64,000 bases of DNA from Pseudomonadota bacterium (GCA_018971625.1 JAGXAJ010000012.1:1-64000); one strand, 5' to 3'. Shown: positions 1 to 12,573, counted from the first letter of the stretch. Notes: generated by a model from the sequence alone, not told the origin. Numbers and translations are program-made.

Positions 1-392
1 AGACGGTCGAGACCGCGATCGATGGTCACGTTGGCAACGATCGCTACCAGTACGGCCGGCAGCACCGCGATAATGGAAAACAGGCCGACGATCTGGATGT
101 GCAGTCTTGCCGCCGCCCGGCCCCTCCGCCGGGCCTGCATGACCTGCCAGACCTCGCGAACAATAATGCCGACCAACAAGAGGATCGTGGCGGCGTTGAT
201 CAGGATGAACGAATAGACCACCGCGGGCGACGGCTCGATCGGCGTCAGGCCGGTGAGCACCAGGAAAGTCAGGCAAGCGGATAACAAGGCCAGCAAGACT
301 GCAAACGCCGCCAAGAGCCTCCAGCGGGACCATCCGCGAGACTCGGCTAACGACGGATCGAGCGTTGGGGCGAAAGTCTCTGCGCTGGTCAT
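1..392 (-). CDS. ntrY: Nitrogen-regulation sensor kinase NtrY, N-terminal part (runs off window)
   Basis: Only the first 130 residues are inside the window, read on the minus strand from an ATG at 392. They contain three hydrophobic segments at about residues 26-49, 58-78 and 98-122. This matches the membrane-bound amino end of NtrY, the sensor kinase that pairs with NtrX. The kinase core lies beyond base 1. It follows ntrC on the same strand after a 159-base gap, the usual ntrB-ntrC-ntrY-ntrX order of rhizobia. The assignment rests on membrane topology, a few familiar residue runs and gene order, because no catalytic domain is visible. Confidence 0.82.
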   Translation of the reverse strand, partial: MTSAETFAPTLDPSLAESRGWSRWRLLAAFAVLLALLSACLTFLVLTGLTPIEPSPAVVYSFILINAATILLLVGIIVREVWQVMQARRRGRAAARLHIQIVGLFSIIAVLPAVLVAIVANVTIDRGLDR

Positions 393-446
393 TCCGGCTA
401 GGGCTGAGCTGGGGCCGACGTCCGCCGCCAGCGGACTGGTGCATTC

Positions 447-480
447 ATATCACAATGTTGCGGAATTGCGACAATTCCGC
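447..480 (-). promoter_or_regulatory. Palindrome and possible promoter ahead of ntrY
   Basis: A perfect inverted repeat with 9-bp arms (GCGGAATTG) and a 3-base centre occupies 460-480 in the ntrC-ntrY gap. On the minus strand it overlaps a loose sigma-70-like pair, TTGTCG and then TGATAT about 16 bases later. No run of T follows the palindrome, so an intrinsic terminator is unlikely. An operator over an ntrY promoter, or chance, remain open. Confidence 0.35.
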
Positions 481-551
481 GGCGCGCCTACTGTCGCAAA
501 GTCACCTGTACCGGAGCGGCCGTTTCCTGCGTCGCCACGCACGACCCGCCG

Positions 552-1994
552 TTAGCCGCCGCTTCGATAGACCTGAATATCCAGATCGCGAATTTTTTTG
601 CGCAGGGTGTTGCGATTGAGGCCGAGCAGATCAGCCGCGCGGATCTGGTTGCCGCGGGTCGCCGCCAGCGCCGCCGTCAATAGCGGCACCTCGATCTCCT
701 TGAGGACGCGATGATAGAGGCCCGGTGGTGGTACGCCATTGGGAAAGCTAGAAAAATGCGACGACAAATAGGCTTCGACTGCGCCGCCAAGATTGTCGAC
801 GCCCGGTGAAACGTTGCCAACCGAACCGACGGCTGGCGGCGCCAGTTCACCGTCGATCACCGAGCCGGTGATCACGTCCTGTGGATAGAGCGCCGCGAGC
901 CGGCGCGCGAGGTTTTCCAGTTCACGCACGTTGCCCGGCCAGCGATGCTGCTTCATCCGCTCCAGCGCCTGCGCGTCGAGCTTCTTCGGCGGCAGGCCGT
1001 CCTTCTCGGCGAGGGCGAAGAAATGTCTGATCAGGTCGGGCAAGTCCTCGATCCGCTCGCGCAATGGCGGCAGCCGCAGCGGCACCACGTTCAGGCGGAA
1101 GAACAGATCCTCGCGAAACAGGCCCTGCTGAATCAGGATGCGCAGATCCTTGTTGCTCGCCGCGACAATGCGCACATCGGTCTTGATCGGGGTGCGGCCA
1201 CCGACCGTGGTGTATTCGCCCTGCTGCAGTACCCGCAACAGGCGGGTCTGCGCCTCCATCGGCATGTCGCCGATTTCGTCCAGAAACAGAGTGCCGCCTT
1301 CCGCCTGCTCGAACCGCCCCGAGGTGCGGGTGTTGGCGCCGGTGAATGCGCCGCGTTCATGGCCGAACAATTCCGATTCGATGAGGTCGCGAGGGATCGC
1401 CGCCATGTTGACGGCCACGAAGGGGCCGTTGCGCCGCTTGCCGTAATCATGCAGTGCGCGCGCCACCAGTTCCTTGCCGGTGCCGGACTCGCCGGAGATC
1501 ATCACAGTGAGGTCGGTCTGCATCAGCCGCGCCAGCACCCGGTAGATTTCCTGCATCGCCGGCGAGCGGCCGACCAGCGGAATCGAATCGAATTCAGCTT
1601 CGTGGCCAGGATTGGCGATACGTTCCTTTGGCTCCGCCAGCGCACGGCCGACGATCGCGATCAACTCCTTCAAGTCGAACGGCTTGGGCAGATATTCGTA
1701 TGCGCCGCGTTCGGACGCACGGATGGCCGTCATGAACGTATTCTGGGCGCTCATCACGATCACGGGCAGATTCGGCCGCATCTTCTTGATCCGCGGCAGC
1801 AGATCGAACGCGCTCTCGTCCGGCATCACGACATCGCTGATGACAAGATCGCCCTCGCCCTGGCTGACCCAACGCCATAGCGTCGCCGCGTTTCCAGTCA
1901 GCCGCACCTCATATCCGGCGCGCGAGAGAGCCTGATTGAGCACGGTGCGGATCGCGGTATCGTCGTCGGCGACAAGAATGCTACCTGGGGGCAT
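552..1994 (-). CDS. ntrC: Nitrogen-regulation response regulator NtrC
   Basis: A 480-residue sigma-54 activator. The receiver domain covers residues 5-120 with the phosphorylated Asp at 54 (VISDVVMP). The AAA+ domain starts near 140, with Walker A GESGTGKE at 168-175 and the sigma-54 contact loop GAFTGA at 215-220. A Fis-type helix-turn-helix ([20 protein letters not shown]) is at the carboxyl end. It is phosphorylated by NtrB under nitrogen limitation and activates nitrogen-assimilation promoters. The start is the ATG at 1994 before the receiver domain; the reading frame stays open further upstream but only as a shadow of ntrB. It overlaps the end of ntrB by 14 bases, so the two are probably translated together. 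Confidence 0.96.
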   Translation of the reverse strand: MPPGSILVADDDTAIRTVLNQALSRAGYEVRLTGNAATLWRWVSQGEGDLVISDVVMPDESAFDLLPRIKKMRPNLPVIVMSAQNTFMTAIRASERGAYEYLPKPFDLKELIAIVGRALAEPKERIANPGHEAEFDSIPLVGRSPAMQEIYRVLARLMQTDLTVMISGESGTGKELVARALHDYGKRRNGPFVAVNMAAIPRDLIESELFGHERGAFTGANTRTSGRFEQAEGGTLFLDEIGDMPMEAQTRLLRVLQQGEYTTVGGRTPIKTDVRIVAASNKDLRILIQQGLFREDLFFRLNVVPLRLPPLRERIEDLPDLIRHFFALAEKDGLPPKKLDAQALERMKQHRWPGNVRELENLARRLAALYPQDVITGSVIDGELAPPAVGSVGNVSPGVDNLGGAVEAYLSSHFSSFPNGVPPPGLYHRVLKEIEVPLLTAALAATRGNQIRAADLLGLNRNTLRKKIRDLDIQVYRSGG

Positions 1995-3177
1995 CGTTGT
2001 TCCCTCCGCTGTTCCGCGAGGCAGGCGACGACATATCTCGAACGTCGAGGCAACTGTTTTGATCGAGCTGTTTGGCGATGTTGAACATCGGCAGCAGCAC
2101 GCGGAAGACAGTTTTGCGCGGCTGCGATTCACATTCGATGATGCCGCCGTGATCGCCGACGATCTTGGCGACCAGCGCAAGACCAAGCCCGCTGCCGGTC
2201 TGCTTGGTCGTGACGAACGGATCGAACAAATTTGGCAGGAGATCTTCAGGCACGCCCGGACCGTTGTCCTTGACGCAAAACTCAAGCGGCAGCGACACTC
2301 GCGATTTCTTGCCCGGCACGGACAGTCGCACGCCCGGGCGAAACGCCGTGGTGAGCTGAATTTCGGCATCGCTGCCGAGATCGGCGACCGCTTCGGCGGC
2401 GTTCTTCACCAGATTGAGAAACACCTGGATCAGCTGGTCCTGGTTGGCGAGTACCGGGGGCAGCGACGGATCGTATTCCTCGACGATGCGGATGTTGCGG
2501 GCAAAACCGGATTGCGCAAGTCGCTTCACGTGATCGAGCACCGAGTGGATATTGACCGGGCCTCGCGCCACAGGACGGTCATCGCCGAACACTTCCATGC
2601 GATCGACCAGCGTCACGATGCGATCAGCCTCGTCACAGATCAGCCGCGTCAGCATGCGGTCTTCCGACGAGGCAGCCTGCTCCAGCAATTGCGCCGCGCC
2701 CCGGATACCGGACAGCGGGTTCTTGATTTCATGCGCCAGCATAGCCGCCAGTGCGATCACCGAACGGGCCGCACTTCGATGCGTCAATTGCCGATCCATC
2801 TTGTCGGCGATGGTGCGTTCCTGCAACATCACGACGATATGGCCGGGCCGCTCGGTAAGCGGCGCGACATGCATATCCACCTGGCGATCGCCGCCGATCC
2901 GCGGCGTGCCGAGATCGACCTTGTACTCGTTGACCGGCGATCCGCTGGCGCGGACCTGATCAATCAGCGCCAGCAACGGGCTGCCAAAGGGCACCAATTC
3001 CTTCAGCGACTGACGCTGCAGGAACTGCGTCGAAATCTCGAAGAACGACTCGGCTGCGATGTTGGCATCGACGATCCTGCCGTCAGGCGCCACCAGCAGC
3101 ACGGGATTGGGCAAGGCATTGAGGATGGCTTCACCGTCGGATGACGCTGGCCAAAGATGTTCTGCCGCTGACGTCAT
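1981..3177 (-). CDS. ntrB: Nitrogen-regulation sensor kinase NtrB
   Basis: A 398-residue soluble histidine kinase. A PAS domain lies at about residues 15-130. The phosphoacceptor helix contains [14 protein letters not shown] with His149. The HATPase region carries the N box ([12 protein letters not shown]) and glycine boxes ([19 protein letters not shown]). NtrB senses nitrogen status through PII and controls NtrC phosphorylation. The ATG at 3177 overlaps the dusB stop codon as ATGA, so dusB-ntrB-ntrC form one translationally coupled unit. The upstream open frame belongs to the dusB region and is not part of the protein. Confidence 0.96.
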   Translation of the reverse strand: MTSAAEHLWPASSDGEAILNALPNPVLLVAPDGRIVDANIAAESFFEISTQFLQRQSLKELVPFGSPLLALIDQVRASGSPVNEYKVDLGTPRIGGDRQVDMHVAPLTERPGHIVVMLQERTIADKMDRQLTHRSAARSVIALAAMLAHEIKNPLSGIRGAAQLLEQAASSEDRMLTRLICDEADRIVTLVDRMEVFGDDRPVARGPVNIHSVLDHVKRLAQSGFARNIRIVEEYDPSLPPVLANQDQLIQVFLNLVKNAAEAVADLGSDAEIQLTTAFRPGVRLSVPGKKSRVSLPLEFCVKDNGPGVPEDLLPNLFDPFVTTKQTGSGLGLALVAKIVGDHGGIIECESQPRKTVFRVLLPMFNIAKQLDQNSCLDVRDMSSPASRNSGGNNDAPR

Positions 3178-4208
3178 GTGGCAGCGCTCCATGCGAAGTC
3201 GTCGAATGCATCCTGCAGCGCGCGATGCACGCCGACCGCATCTTCCGAAGTCAGAATTTTCTGCCGCCAGGCCCTGATCGTGGCGGCGGGCGCCCGGCTG
3301 CACTGCGCCGCGACGTCGAGCGCCCAGCCGAGATGCTTTCGGGCATGGCGAAGTCCGATGCGCAGGCCGTAATGACTGCAAATCTCGTCATAGAGCGTGC
3401 GGATATAGCCGAACTGCTGCGACAATGACGGCACGGATTCGGTGGTGCCGGTAGCCAGCCTGCGCCCGATCTGGCCGGGCAACCATGGCTGGCCCTGCGC
3501 GCCGCGGCCGACCATAACCGCATCCGCTCCCGACATTTCAAGCGCCACTACGGCTTTTTCGAACGAGGTGATATCGCCGTTGACCACCAGCGGAATGCGG
3601 ATCGCATTTCTGACCGCGCGGATGGCACCCCAATCGGCTTCGCCTTTGTAGAACTGGCAGCGCGTGCGGCCATGCACCGAAATCATTTGCACGCCGGCAG
3701 CTTCGGCACGGCGCGCCAGCTCCGGCGCATTGAGCGAATAATCGTCCCAGCCGAGCCGCATTTTCAATGTCACAGGGACCCTGACGGCAGCAATGGTCGC
3801 CTCGATCAGCGTCATGGCGTGATCAAGATCGCGCATCAGTGCCGATCCGGACTGCCCGCCGGTCACATGTCGTGCGGGGCAGCCCATATTGATATCGATG
3901 ATGTCGGCACCGGCGGCCTCCGCGATCCGCGCGCCCTCCGCCATCCAAACCGCCTCGCAGCCTGCGAGTTGGACAACATGCGGGCCGATTCCGGTCGCCT
4001 CGCACCGTAACCGCGACATCGGCCGGCCATTGACCAAGTCATTGCTGGCAGTCATTTCAGAAACGACGAGTCCTGCACCCAAGGTCGCAGCCAGACGTCG
4101 AAACGGAGCATCAGTGACGCCGGACATCGGCGCCAGCAGGACCGGATTGGCGAGCGTAATATCACCTATTTTCAAGGCTTTAGGCTGCGAACTTCCCGGG
4201 CCGGTCAC
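3174..4208 (-). CDS. dusB: tRNA-dihydrouridine synthase DusB (NifR3 family)
   Basis: An FMN-dependent enzyme that reduces uridine in tRNA. The TIM-barrel start ([20 protein letters not shown]), the segment [20 protein letters not shown] with the catalytic Cys, and [12 protein letters not shown] with VNGDI fit the DusB family. In alphaproteobacteria it precedes ntrBC, as here, and overlaps ntrB by 4 bases. The start is uncertain. The frame is open to a GTG at 4298, but a candidate promoter ends almost there. I prefer the GTG at 4208 (344 aa) preceded by AAAGAGAC; an ATG at 4259 is the alternative. Confidence 0.93.
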   Translation of the reverse strand: MTGPGSSQPKALKIGDITLANPVLLAPMSGVTDAPFRRLAATLGAGLVVSEMTASNDLVNGRPMSRLRCEATGIGPHVVQLAGCEAVWMAEGARIAEAAGADIIDINMGCPARHVTGGQSGSALMRDLDHAMTLIEATIAAVRVPVTLKMRLGWDDYSLNAPELARRAEAAGVQMISVHGRTRCQFYKGEADWGAIRAVRNAIRIPLVVNGDITSFEKAVVALEMSGADAVMVGRGAQGQPWLPGQIGRRLATGTTESVPSLSQQFGYIRTLYDEICSHYGLRIGLRHARKHLGWALDVAAQCSRAPAATIRAWRQKILTSEDAVGVHRALQDAFDDFAWSAAT

Positions 4209-4296
4209 AGGCGTCTCTTTTTTTCTGCCGTCCGCATCATTGCGGCAATCACGATACATTCTGCGCACAAACCTTGGGCAGTCAAGCGTTATGCCC

Positions 4297-4347
4297 ACAC
4301 TTTAGACAATTCTACCAGGCTGCCTACACTTTAGACAATTCTATCAG
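4297..4347 (-). promoter_or_regulatory. Tandem 22-bp repeat forming a likely dusB-ntrBC promoter
   Basis: Two direct copies (ACACTTTAGACAATTCTA plus YCAG on the plus strand) occupy 4297-4318 and 4326-4347, 29 bp apart and 21/22 identical. On the minus strand TTGTCT from one copy and TAGAAT from the other are 18 bases apart, a good sigma-70 -35/-10 arrangement pointing into dusB. Each copy holds both hexamers, so the element may have arisen by duplication. Confidence 0.5.
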
Positions 4348-4487
4348 AGGGTGCAACGGCACCCCGGAAAAACTGCTTTTCCCACAACTACGGGGAATCG
4401 CTCTATTTTAGGCCGCCGGCATGATAAGGGCTGTGCGGCAATCAATGCGTCCAAAGCAACTCTGAACGCTCCTTTCATTGAGTAGAG

Positions 4488-5684
4488 ATGTCCCGATCTG
4501 ACCGCACCGCAGCCATCCTTGTCGCAGCCGGGCGTGGATTGCGCGCGGGCGCCGGGGGCCCCAAGCAATACCGCGAAATCGGCGGCCAGACTGTGATCTA
4601 CCGGGCGATGGCAGCGTTTTCCAATCATCCGCAGATATTCGCCGTGCAGCCGGTGCTGAATCCGGACGATGCCGCCATCTTCAATGAGGCCGTCAGTGGA
4701 TTGCGCCATGCGCCGCCTGCCAATGGTGGAGCGACGCGCCAGGCCTCGGTGCGTGCAGGGCTTGAAGCGCTCGCGGCCGACAAGCCTGATATCGTTCTGA
4801 TCCACGACGCTGCGCGGCCATTCGTGAGCGCCGCCGTGATCTCGCGCGCGATCGAGGCTGCCAGTCGCACCGGCGCCGCGGTTCCCGCCATTGCTGTCAC
4901 CGACACCATCAAGATGGTCGGCGACACCGGCAATGTGGAAGCAACCCCGGAGCGCGCTCGCCTGCGAATCGCGCAAACTCCGCAGGCATTCCGCTACGAA
5001 GTCATTCTCGATGCCCATCGCCGTGCCGCGCGCGATGGCCGCAGCGATTTCACCGATGACGCCGCTCTGGCGGAATGGGCGGGATTGACGGTGGCGACCT
5101 TTGAAGGCGATCCTGCGAACATGAAGCTGACAACACCGGAAGATTTTGTTCGCGAGGAAGCACGCCTCGCAGCCTTGCTTGGCGATGTCAGGACCGGCAC
5201 CGGCTACGACGTCCACGCCTTCGGCGACGGCGATCATCTGATGCTTTGCGGCGTCCGGGTGCCGCATATCCGCGGCTTTCGCGCACATTCCGACGGCGAT
5301 GTCGGCCTGCACGCGCTGGTCGACGCCATTCTCGGTGCGCTGGCGGATGGCGATATCGGTTCACATTTTCCGCCCAGCGACATGAAGTGGAAGGACGCCT
5401 CCTCCGATCGCTTTCTGAAATATGCCGTCGACCGCGTCACCGCGCGCGGCGGTCGCATCGGCAACCTCGAAGTGACGATGATTTGCGAACGGCCGAAAAT
5501 CGGACCATTGCGCGACACCATGCGGGCGCGCATCGCCGAAATCGCCGGCCTCGATATTTCCCGCGTCGCAGTGAAAGCCACCACCAGCGAGCGGCTCGGC
5601 TTTACCGGTCGCGAGGAAGGCATTGCCGCGACTGCCAGTGTCACCATCCGCTTGCCCTGGGGCGACAAGGGCGGGAGCGACTGA
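4488..5684 (+). CDS. ispDF: Bifunctional IspD/IspF isoprenoid biosynthesis enzyme
   Basis: A 398-residue fusion catalysing two steps of the methylerythritol-phosphate pathway. Residues 1 to about 230 are IspD (MEP cytidylyltransferase), with the nucleotide-binding start [20 protein letters not shown] and [10 protein letters not shown]. Residues from about 235 are IspF (MECDP synthase), with GTGYDVHAF holding the metal-binding Asp and His, and [20 protein letters not shown]. Fused IspDF is common in alphaproteobacteria. It is divergent from dusB and one base upstream of cinA, so ispDF-cinA is probably an operon. Confidence 0.97.
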   Translation: MSRSDRTAAILVAAGRGLRAGAGGPKQYREIGGQTVIYRAMAAFSNHPQIFAVQPVLNPDDAAIFNEAVSGLRHAPPANGGATRQASVRAGLEALAADKPDIVLIHDAARPFVSAAVISRAIEAASRTGAAVPAIAVTDTIKMVGDTGNVEATPERARLRIAQTPQAFRYEVILDAHRRAARDGRSDFTDDAALAEWAGLTVATFEGDPANMKLTTPEDFVREEARLAALLGDVRTGTGYDVHAFGDGDHLMLCGVRVPHIRGFRAHSDGDVGLHALVDAILGALADGDIGSHFPPSDMKWKDASSDRFLKYAVDRVTARGGRIGNLEVTMICERPKIGPLRDTMRARIAEIAGLDISRVAVKATTSERLGFTGREEGIAATASVTIRLPWGDKGGSD

Positions 5685-5685
5685 C

Positions 5686-6288
5686 ATGAGCGGCAGCGAC
5701 GCCCGCGCCCTCTCCCGCTCGCTGCTCGATCTCTGCCGGATGCGCAAGCTGACGATCGCAACGGCGGAATCCTGTACCGGCGGCCTGGTCGCCGGCGCCC
5801 TTACCGACATTCCCGGCTCGTCCGACGTGATCGACCGCGGCTTTATCACCTATTCCAACGAAGCCAAACGCGCGATGCTGGGCGTCAAGGCAACGACGCT
5901 CGCCACCTTCGGTGCGGTCAGCAAGGAAACCGCGACCGCCATGGCGATCGGCGCGCTTGAGAAGGCTGGCGTTGACCTCGCGGTCTCGATCACCGGAATT
6001 GCAGGTCCGGGCGGCGCGGTGCCGGGAAAGCCGGTCGGCCTCGTACATTTTGCCGTCGCCGCCCGCGACGGACGCATCCTGCATCGCGAATGCCGTTTTG
6101 GAGCGGTCGGACGCACCACGGTGCGACATCGCTCGGTAGTGGAAGCGCTGCGCATGCTTCTGGAACTGGCACGCGGGCCCAAAGCCTCCGCAAAACCACG
6201 CCGCGAGGCCTCCAGCGCGCTGCATCGCCGCGTCGCGCGCTCGGCGCGCCGGACCGCCGTCAAGCGGCGGCGTGGGCCGCGAACATGA
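5686..6288 (+). CDS. cinA: CinA-family nicotinamide-nucleotide amidohydrolase (PncC)
   Basis: A 200-residue protein matching the C-terminal amidase domain of CinA, which deamidates nicotinamide mononucleotide in NAD salvage. Residues 15-165 carry TIATAESCTGGLVAGALTDI and SITGIAGPGG, the family signatures. Residues after about 165 form an Arg/Lys/Ala-rich tail unlike the compact family domain, possibly a nucleic-acid-binding or disordered extension. The ATG lies one base after the ispDF stop. The N-terminal competence-damage domain of long CinA proteins is absent, as in many alphaproteobacteria. Confidence 0.92.
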   Translation: MSGSDARALSRSLLDLCRMRKLTIATAESCTGGLVAGALTDIPGSSDVIDRGFITYSNEAKRAMLGVKATTLATFGAVSKETATAMAIGALEKAGVDLAVSITGIAGPGGAVPGKPVGLVHFAVAARDGRILHRECRFGAVGRTTVRHRSVVEALRMLLELARGPKASAKPRREASSALHRRVARSARRTAVKRRRGPRT

Positions 6289-6325
6289 CAACCTGCTCCG
6301 CGGCACCCCGGGCGAACGCAACTTT

Positions 6326-6799
6326 CTACGGTGCAACAGCCACCCCCGGCTTGCCATAAATCACGTCAGCGCGCTTTTCAAAAGCGGATGCAAAACGCTG
6401 GAACGCGGTGTCGAACATGGTGCCCATCAGCATCGCCAGCATCCGGTTCTTGAATTCGTAGGCCAGGAAAAAAACGACATCGCAATCTGCCTCGGATCTG
6501 GCTTCGAATGTCCAGCGGTTCTCAAGATTACTGAATGGTCCCTTCAGGTACTCGACCAAGATCTTCAGATTGGCACGATCGAGCGTGACCCGGCTGGTGA
6601 AGGACTCCCGCAGCAGTTTGAACGACACCGTCATATCGGCTACCACGACCTCGGTGCCGTCGGTTTGCGGCGTGCGCTGCCGTATCTTCAGTGACTGGCA
6701 CAACGGCACGAATTCGGGATAGCGCTCGACATCCGCCACCAGATCGAACATTTGTGGCGCGGTATGCTTGACGCGGCGCTTGCTGGAAAATCTCGGCAT
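6326..6799 (-). CDS. Coq10/RatA-type START-domain protein
   Basis: A 157-residue single-domain protein with the polyketide-cyclase/START fold of the COQ10/RatA family: HTAPQMFDLVADVERYPEFVPLC at the amino end and FEFKNRMLAMLMGTMFDTAF-like helix (here AYEFKNRMLAMLMGTMFDTAF) at residues 113-133. Eukaryotic COQ10 binds coenzyme Q and supports respiration; bacterial members are annotated either as ubiquinone-binding or as the RatA ribosome-association toxin. The sequence alone cannot decide. Its ATG overlaps the stop codon of a truncated P-loop ORF, and lipA lies further upstream on the same strand. Confidence 0.9.
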   Translation of the reverse strand: MPRFSSKRRVKHTAPQMFDLVADVERYPEFVPLCQSLKIRQRTPQTDGTEVVVADMTVSFKLLRESFTSRVTLDRANLKILVEYLKGPFSNLENRWTFEARSEADCDVVFFLAYEFKNRMLAMLMGTMFDTAFQRFASAFEKRADVIYGKPGVAVAP

Positions 6800-6954
6800 C
6801 AGCAGCTGCCCACGTTGGATGCCGCTGGCGGGACATCAATGAGAAAACGATCCGCATCCAGCGAAACGAACGGGAGGCCCGTCGCATCCGAGAGACGGCA
6901 GGCGAATGTCGACTTGCCCGATCCGGACGAACCCATGACAAGGATGCGCTGCAT
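6799..6954 (-). pseudogene. Truncated P-loop kinase-like remnant
   Basis: A 51-residue reading frame starts [20 protein letters not shown], a textbook Walker A nucleotide-binding loop as in topology-modulation or adenylate-kinase-like proteins, continues through GLPFVSLDA and then ends within 20 unrelated residues. The family is usually about 170 residues or more, so the Walker B and lid regions are missing. The stop codon overlaps the coq10-like ATG (TGATG read on minus), so the remnant may persist as a leader that couples translation of the next gene. It lies 16 bases after lipA. A functional micropeptide cannot be excluded. Confidence 0.6.
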
Positions 6955-6970
6955 GACGTCGCCCCAGGAA

Positions 6971-7930
6971 TCAACGCGTCAAACTCGCCCGCGCCGCCCT
7001 GAGCTTGGCAAAATCATCGCCAGCGTGATGCGACGAACGGGTCAAGGGGCTCGCCGACACCATCAGGAAGCCTTTGGTATAGGCAACTTTCTCATAGCTT
7101 GAAAACTCATCTGGCGGCACATAGCGCATGACGGCGTGATGCTTGCGGGTCGGCTGCAGGTATTGCCCGACGGTGAGAAAATCGACATCGGCGCTGCGCA
7201 GGTCGTCCATCACCTGCAACACCTCGTGCCGTTGTTCGCCGAGGCCAACCATGATTCCGGACTTCGTGAAGATGGCAGGATCGATTTCCTTGACCCGCTG
7301 CAACAGCCGGACCGAATGGAAATAGCGCGCGCCCGGACGCACGGTCAGATAGTGCGACGGTACGGTTTCCAGGTTGTGATTGAACACGTCGGGTTTGGCG
7401 CCCACGACGATTTCCAGTGCACCTTCCTTGCGCAGGAAATCGGGCGTGAGGATCTCGATGGTGGTCGTCGGGCAGCGCGCGCGAATGGCACGGATGGTTT
7501 GCGCGAAATGCTCGGCGCCGCCGTCGGCGAGATCGTCGCGATCGACCGAGGTAATGACGATATGGGCGAGCCCGAGCTTGAACGTCGCCTCCGCGATGTG
7601 CGCCGGTTCCCGCGAATCGAGCGCGCCAGGCATGCCGGTCTTGACATTACAGAACGCGCAAGCCCGGGTGCAGGTATCACCCATGATCATGAAGGTGGCG
7701 TGCTTCTTGTCCCAGCACTCGCCGATATTCGGGCAACCCGCCTCTTCGCACACCGTAACGAGGCCATTTTCCTTGACGATATTGCGGGTGTCGGCATAGC
7801 CGCGTGTGTTCGGCGCGCGAACCCTGATCCAGTCCGGCTTCGGTGGTGAAAGCGCATCCGGCCGGTTCACCTTTTCAGGGTGGCGCGGCCGCAGCGGTGC
7901 GGCGGAAACGGTATCGACGACAACAACCAT
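6971..7930 (-). CDS. lipA: Lipoyl synthase LipA
   Basis: A 319-residue radical-SAM enzyme that inserts two sulfurs into protein-bound octanoate to make lipoate. The auxiliary cluster motif [12 protein letters not shown] and the radical-SAM motif CTRACAFC are both intact. The carboxyl part has the family segment [15 protein letters not shown] ([16 protein letters not shown]). The length is typical. It is the first gene of a minus-strand run lipA - P-loop remnant - coq10-like and is divergent from the glycosylase gene across a 141-base gap. Confidence 0.97.
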   Translation of the reverse strand: MVVVVDTVSAAPLRPRHPEKVNRPDALSPPKPDWIRVRAPNTRGYADTRNIVKENGLVTVCEEAGCPNIGECWDKKHATFMIMGDTCTRACAFCNVKTGMPGALDSREPAHIAEATFKLGLAHIVITSVDRDDLADGGAEHFAQTIRAIRARCPTTTIEILTPDFLRKEGALEIVVGAKPDVFNHNLETVPSHYLTVRPGARYFHSVRLLQRVKEIDPAIFTKSGIMVGLGEQRHEVLQVMDDLRSADVDFLTVGQYLQPTRKHHAVMRYVPPDEFSSYEKVAYTKGFLMVSASPLTRSSHHAGDDFAKLRAARASLTR

Positions 7931-8071
7931 GCAGTATCCGTGTCCAGGACGTTCTAGCTAATCCGCTTGAGGGGGAAGCGCAACCGCTCGCCTTATCGGC
8001 CGAACATCCCTACCATATCGGCCTTCGTACCCCGATTCCACTTTGCTCCGCCTGCCACCCGATCCCCTGAA

Positions 8072-8692
8072 ATGGCTCAAAACCGTAGTTCCGCGACTAC
8101 CGCGGCAGCAGAACCGGCCGCCCGGAAACTCGGCCGGCCGCTGCAGCGTTCTTTCTTCGGCCGCAGCGTCCATGAGGTGGCGCCTGACCTGATCGGAACG
8201 ACGCTGCTGGTCAACGGCATTGGCGGCATCATTGTCGAAGTCGAAGCCTATCATCACACCGAGCCGGCTGCGCATTCGTATCGCGGGCCAACGCCGCGCA
8301 ATATGGTAATGTTCGGTCCGCCTGGCTTTTCCTATGTCTATCGTTCCTACGGCATCCATTGGTGCATGAATTTTGTCTGCGAGAAGGAAGGCATCGCCAG
8401 CGCAGTCTTGATCCGCGCGCTGGAGCCGACCCACGGCGTTGCCGCGATGCGGCAGCGCCGCGGCGTGGACGATCCGCGCGCGCTGTGCTCTGGCCCCGGC
8501 AAATTGTGCGAGGCGCTGGCGATCTCCATCAAGGAGAATGCACTTCCGCTCGACCAGCCGCCGATCGCATTGCATGCGCGGATTGGCAAGGTTGACGTCA
8601 TCTCGGGCGTGCGGATCGGAATCACCAAAGCAGTCGGTCTACCCTGGCGGTACGGGCTGAAGGATTCGCGGTTTCTCAGCAAGCGGTTTTGA
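8072..8692 (+). CDS. Methylpurine DNA glycosylase (AAG/Mpg family)
   Basis: A 206-residue base-excision-repair glycosylase of the mammalian AAG type, removing 3-methyladenine and related lesions. Family segments are [26 protein letters not shown] near the start, [21 protein letters not shown] with the catalytic Glu, and [24 protein letters not shown] chose the ATG at 8072; the frame is open to 7967, but that extension runs through the divergent promoter region. It stands alone, with a large repeat-filled gap downstream. Confidence 0.94.
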   Translation: MAQNRSSATTAAAEPAARKLGRPLQRSFFGRSVHEVAPDLIGTTLLVNGIGGIIVEVEAYHHTEPAAHSYRGPTPRNMVMFGPPGFSYVYRSYGIHWCMNFVCEKEGIASAVLIRALEPTHGVAAMRQRRGVDDPRALCSGPGKLCEALAISIKENALPLDQPPIALHARIGKVDVISGVRIGITKAVGLPWRYGLKDSRFLSKRF

Positions 8693-9386
8693 GGGCAGAG
8701 CATCGCCTCATTCGTCTTCCCGGCCTCCGAGCCGGGGCCCACAACCCCTCGCGTCGATCGAAAGCGAAAGCCATACGCGTCATCGTACTCTGCAACACGC
8801 TGTATGGGTCCCGGCTCGGAGGCCGGGACGACGCGTGGACACACCTTCGCGTTCTCGCGACGGCATTTTGTCCGAGTCCTTCCATTTCGTTTGCGCCTCC
8901 TCGAAGACGAGGACGCAGGGAATGCCGGGTGTCCGATGCACCCATGGTTTCGGGCAAAAAATGCCCGGGTAGTGCCACAGGTTCACCGGAATCAACCCGG
9001 CATTCCCTGCGCAATGGTTTTACGGTTTCCTTCGCGCTCTCCCGGGCGACCGGGCTTTCTTGCCACCCTCGCCTGCGCGGCGCGTCGGGCCCGTTAAGGG
9101 CCGACATCGCCTGCCGCAAACTTGACGCCAGCGTCGGGGCGTCAGGACCACACGACTTCGCCGTACGCGACAAATTGCGTTTCGTCATCGCAACGCGCGT
9201 CCACCGCATCCCGTCCCAACGTTCGTGACGATGGCCAACGTTCCTCTCTCGGAACGGGACGGCGGCAGGAAAGAAGTGATTTGGGTCTGAAAGAAACCAA
9301 AATGTTTTTGCGGACGAGACTGGACAGGCCAAATCACCTTGAAGCGGCGGGCGTTTTTCATCTCAGAATTAATTCGGGGGTGCGGA
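8693..9386. other. Repeat-filled intergenic region without a recognisable gene
   Basis: About 690 bases between the glycosylase gene and valS. Several frames are open on both strands, but their translations are low-complexity Arg/Pro/Ser strings with no domain. The first part holds an inverted repeat (8714-8832). From memory, 8900-9230 resembles a multi-copy Bradyrhizobium intergenic sequence often mispredicted as hypothetical genes (one frame reads LDASVGASGPHDFAVR). I see no promoter or RNA gene here. Confidence 0.5.
8714..8832. repeat. Inverted repeat, possible REP-like palindromic element
   Basis: A left arm at 8714-8741 (core CCCGGCCTCCGAGCCGGG) and a right arm at 8805-8832 (core CCCGGCTCGGAGGCCGGG) are near-perfect reverse complements (26 of 28), separated by about 63 bases. 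Each arm is itself partly palindromic. This looks like the mosaic palindromic elements scattered through Bradyrhizobium intergenic DNA. The hairpin may also serve as transcription terminator for the glycosylase gene, though no T-run follows. Confidence 0.6.
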
Positions 9387-9515
9387 TCAGGCCGGGTGAT
9401 GACAAACGGCCCCGAGCCGATTGCCGTCGGGATACCTCGGAAACGCCGCGTAATGCGAGGTGTGATAGTCGCGCATGCCCGGCGGTCCGTCATCGCTGCC
9501 GCCGGCTGCCAGCAC
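9387..9515 (-). CDS. Possible 42-aa protein directly downstream of valS
   Basis: A minus-strand frame opens with GTG at 9515, eleven bases after the valS stop codon, and reads through GPPGMRDYHTSHYAAFPRYP to a TGA at 9387. An internal ATG at 9476 gives a 29-residue version. The Tyr/His-rich composition and lack of rare codons look more like coding sequence than the surrounding repeat. I see no strong ribosome-binding site and recognise no family. It may instead be the decayed end of a lost gene. Confidence 0.25.
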   Translation of the reverse strand: MLAAGGSDDGPPGMRDYHTSHYAAFPRYPDGNRLGAVCHHPA

Positions 9516-9526
9516 GTTACTCGCTG

Positions 9527-12388
<2,862 letters not shown>

Positions 12389-12573
12389 GGCCAGGCAATC
12401 ATGGATAGGAACCGGCTAAAAAGCCGGCGCAGCACGCCAAGTCAACCTGACAGACGGCCTGATGGCCCCGATCATGCGCCGTGTTGACTAATTGAAGACT
12501 GGAACTCCGAAGTGGGCGGGCCAAGGCGCCGAACAGATTGACCGATTGTAGCAGCCGGTCCGAGCAAGGTCGG

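Noticed and set aside
945..3144. Long plus-strand frames antisense to ntrC and ntrB
   Set aside because: Exact antisense to conserved kinase and AAA+ motifs, with no domain or ribosome-binding site. Shadows.
7136..7849. 237-codon plus-strand frame over lipA
   Set aside because: Antisense to the radical-SAM core of lipA; composition is typical of a shadow frame.
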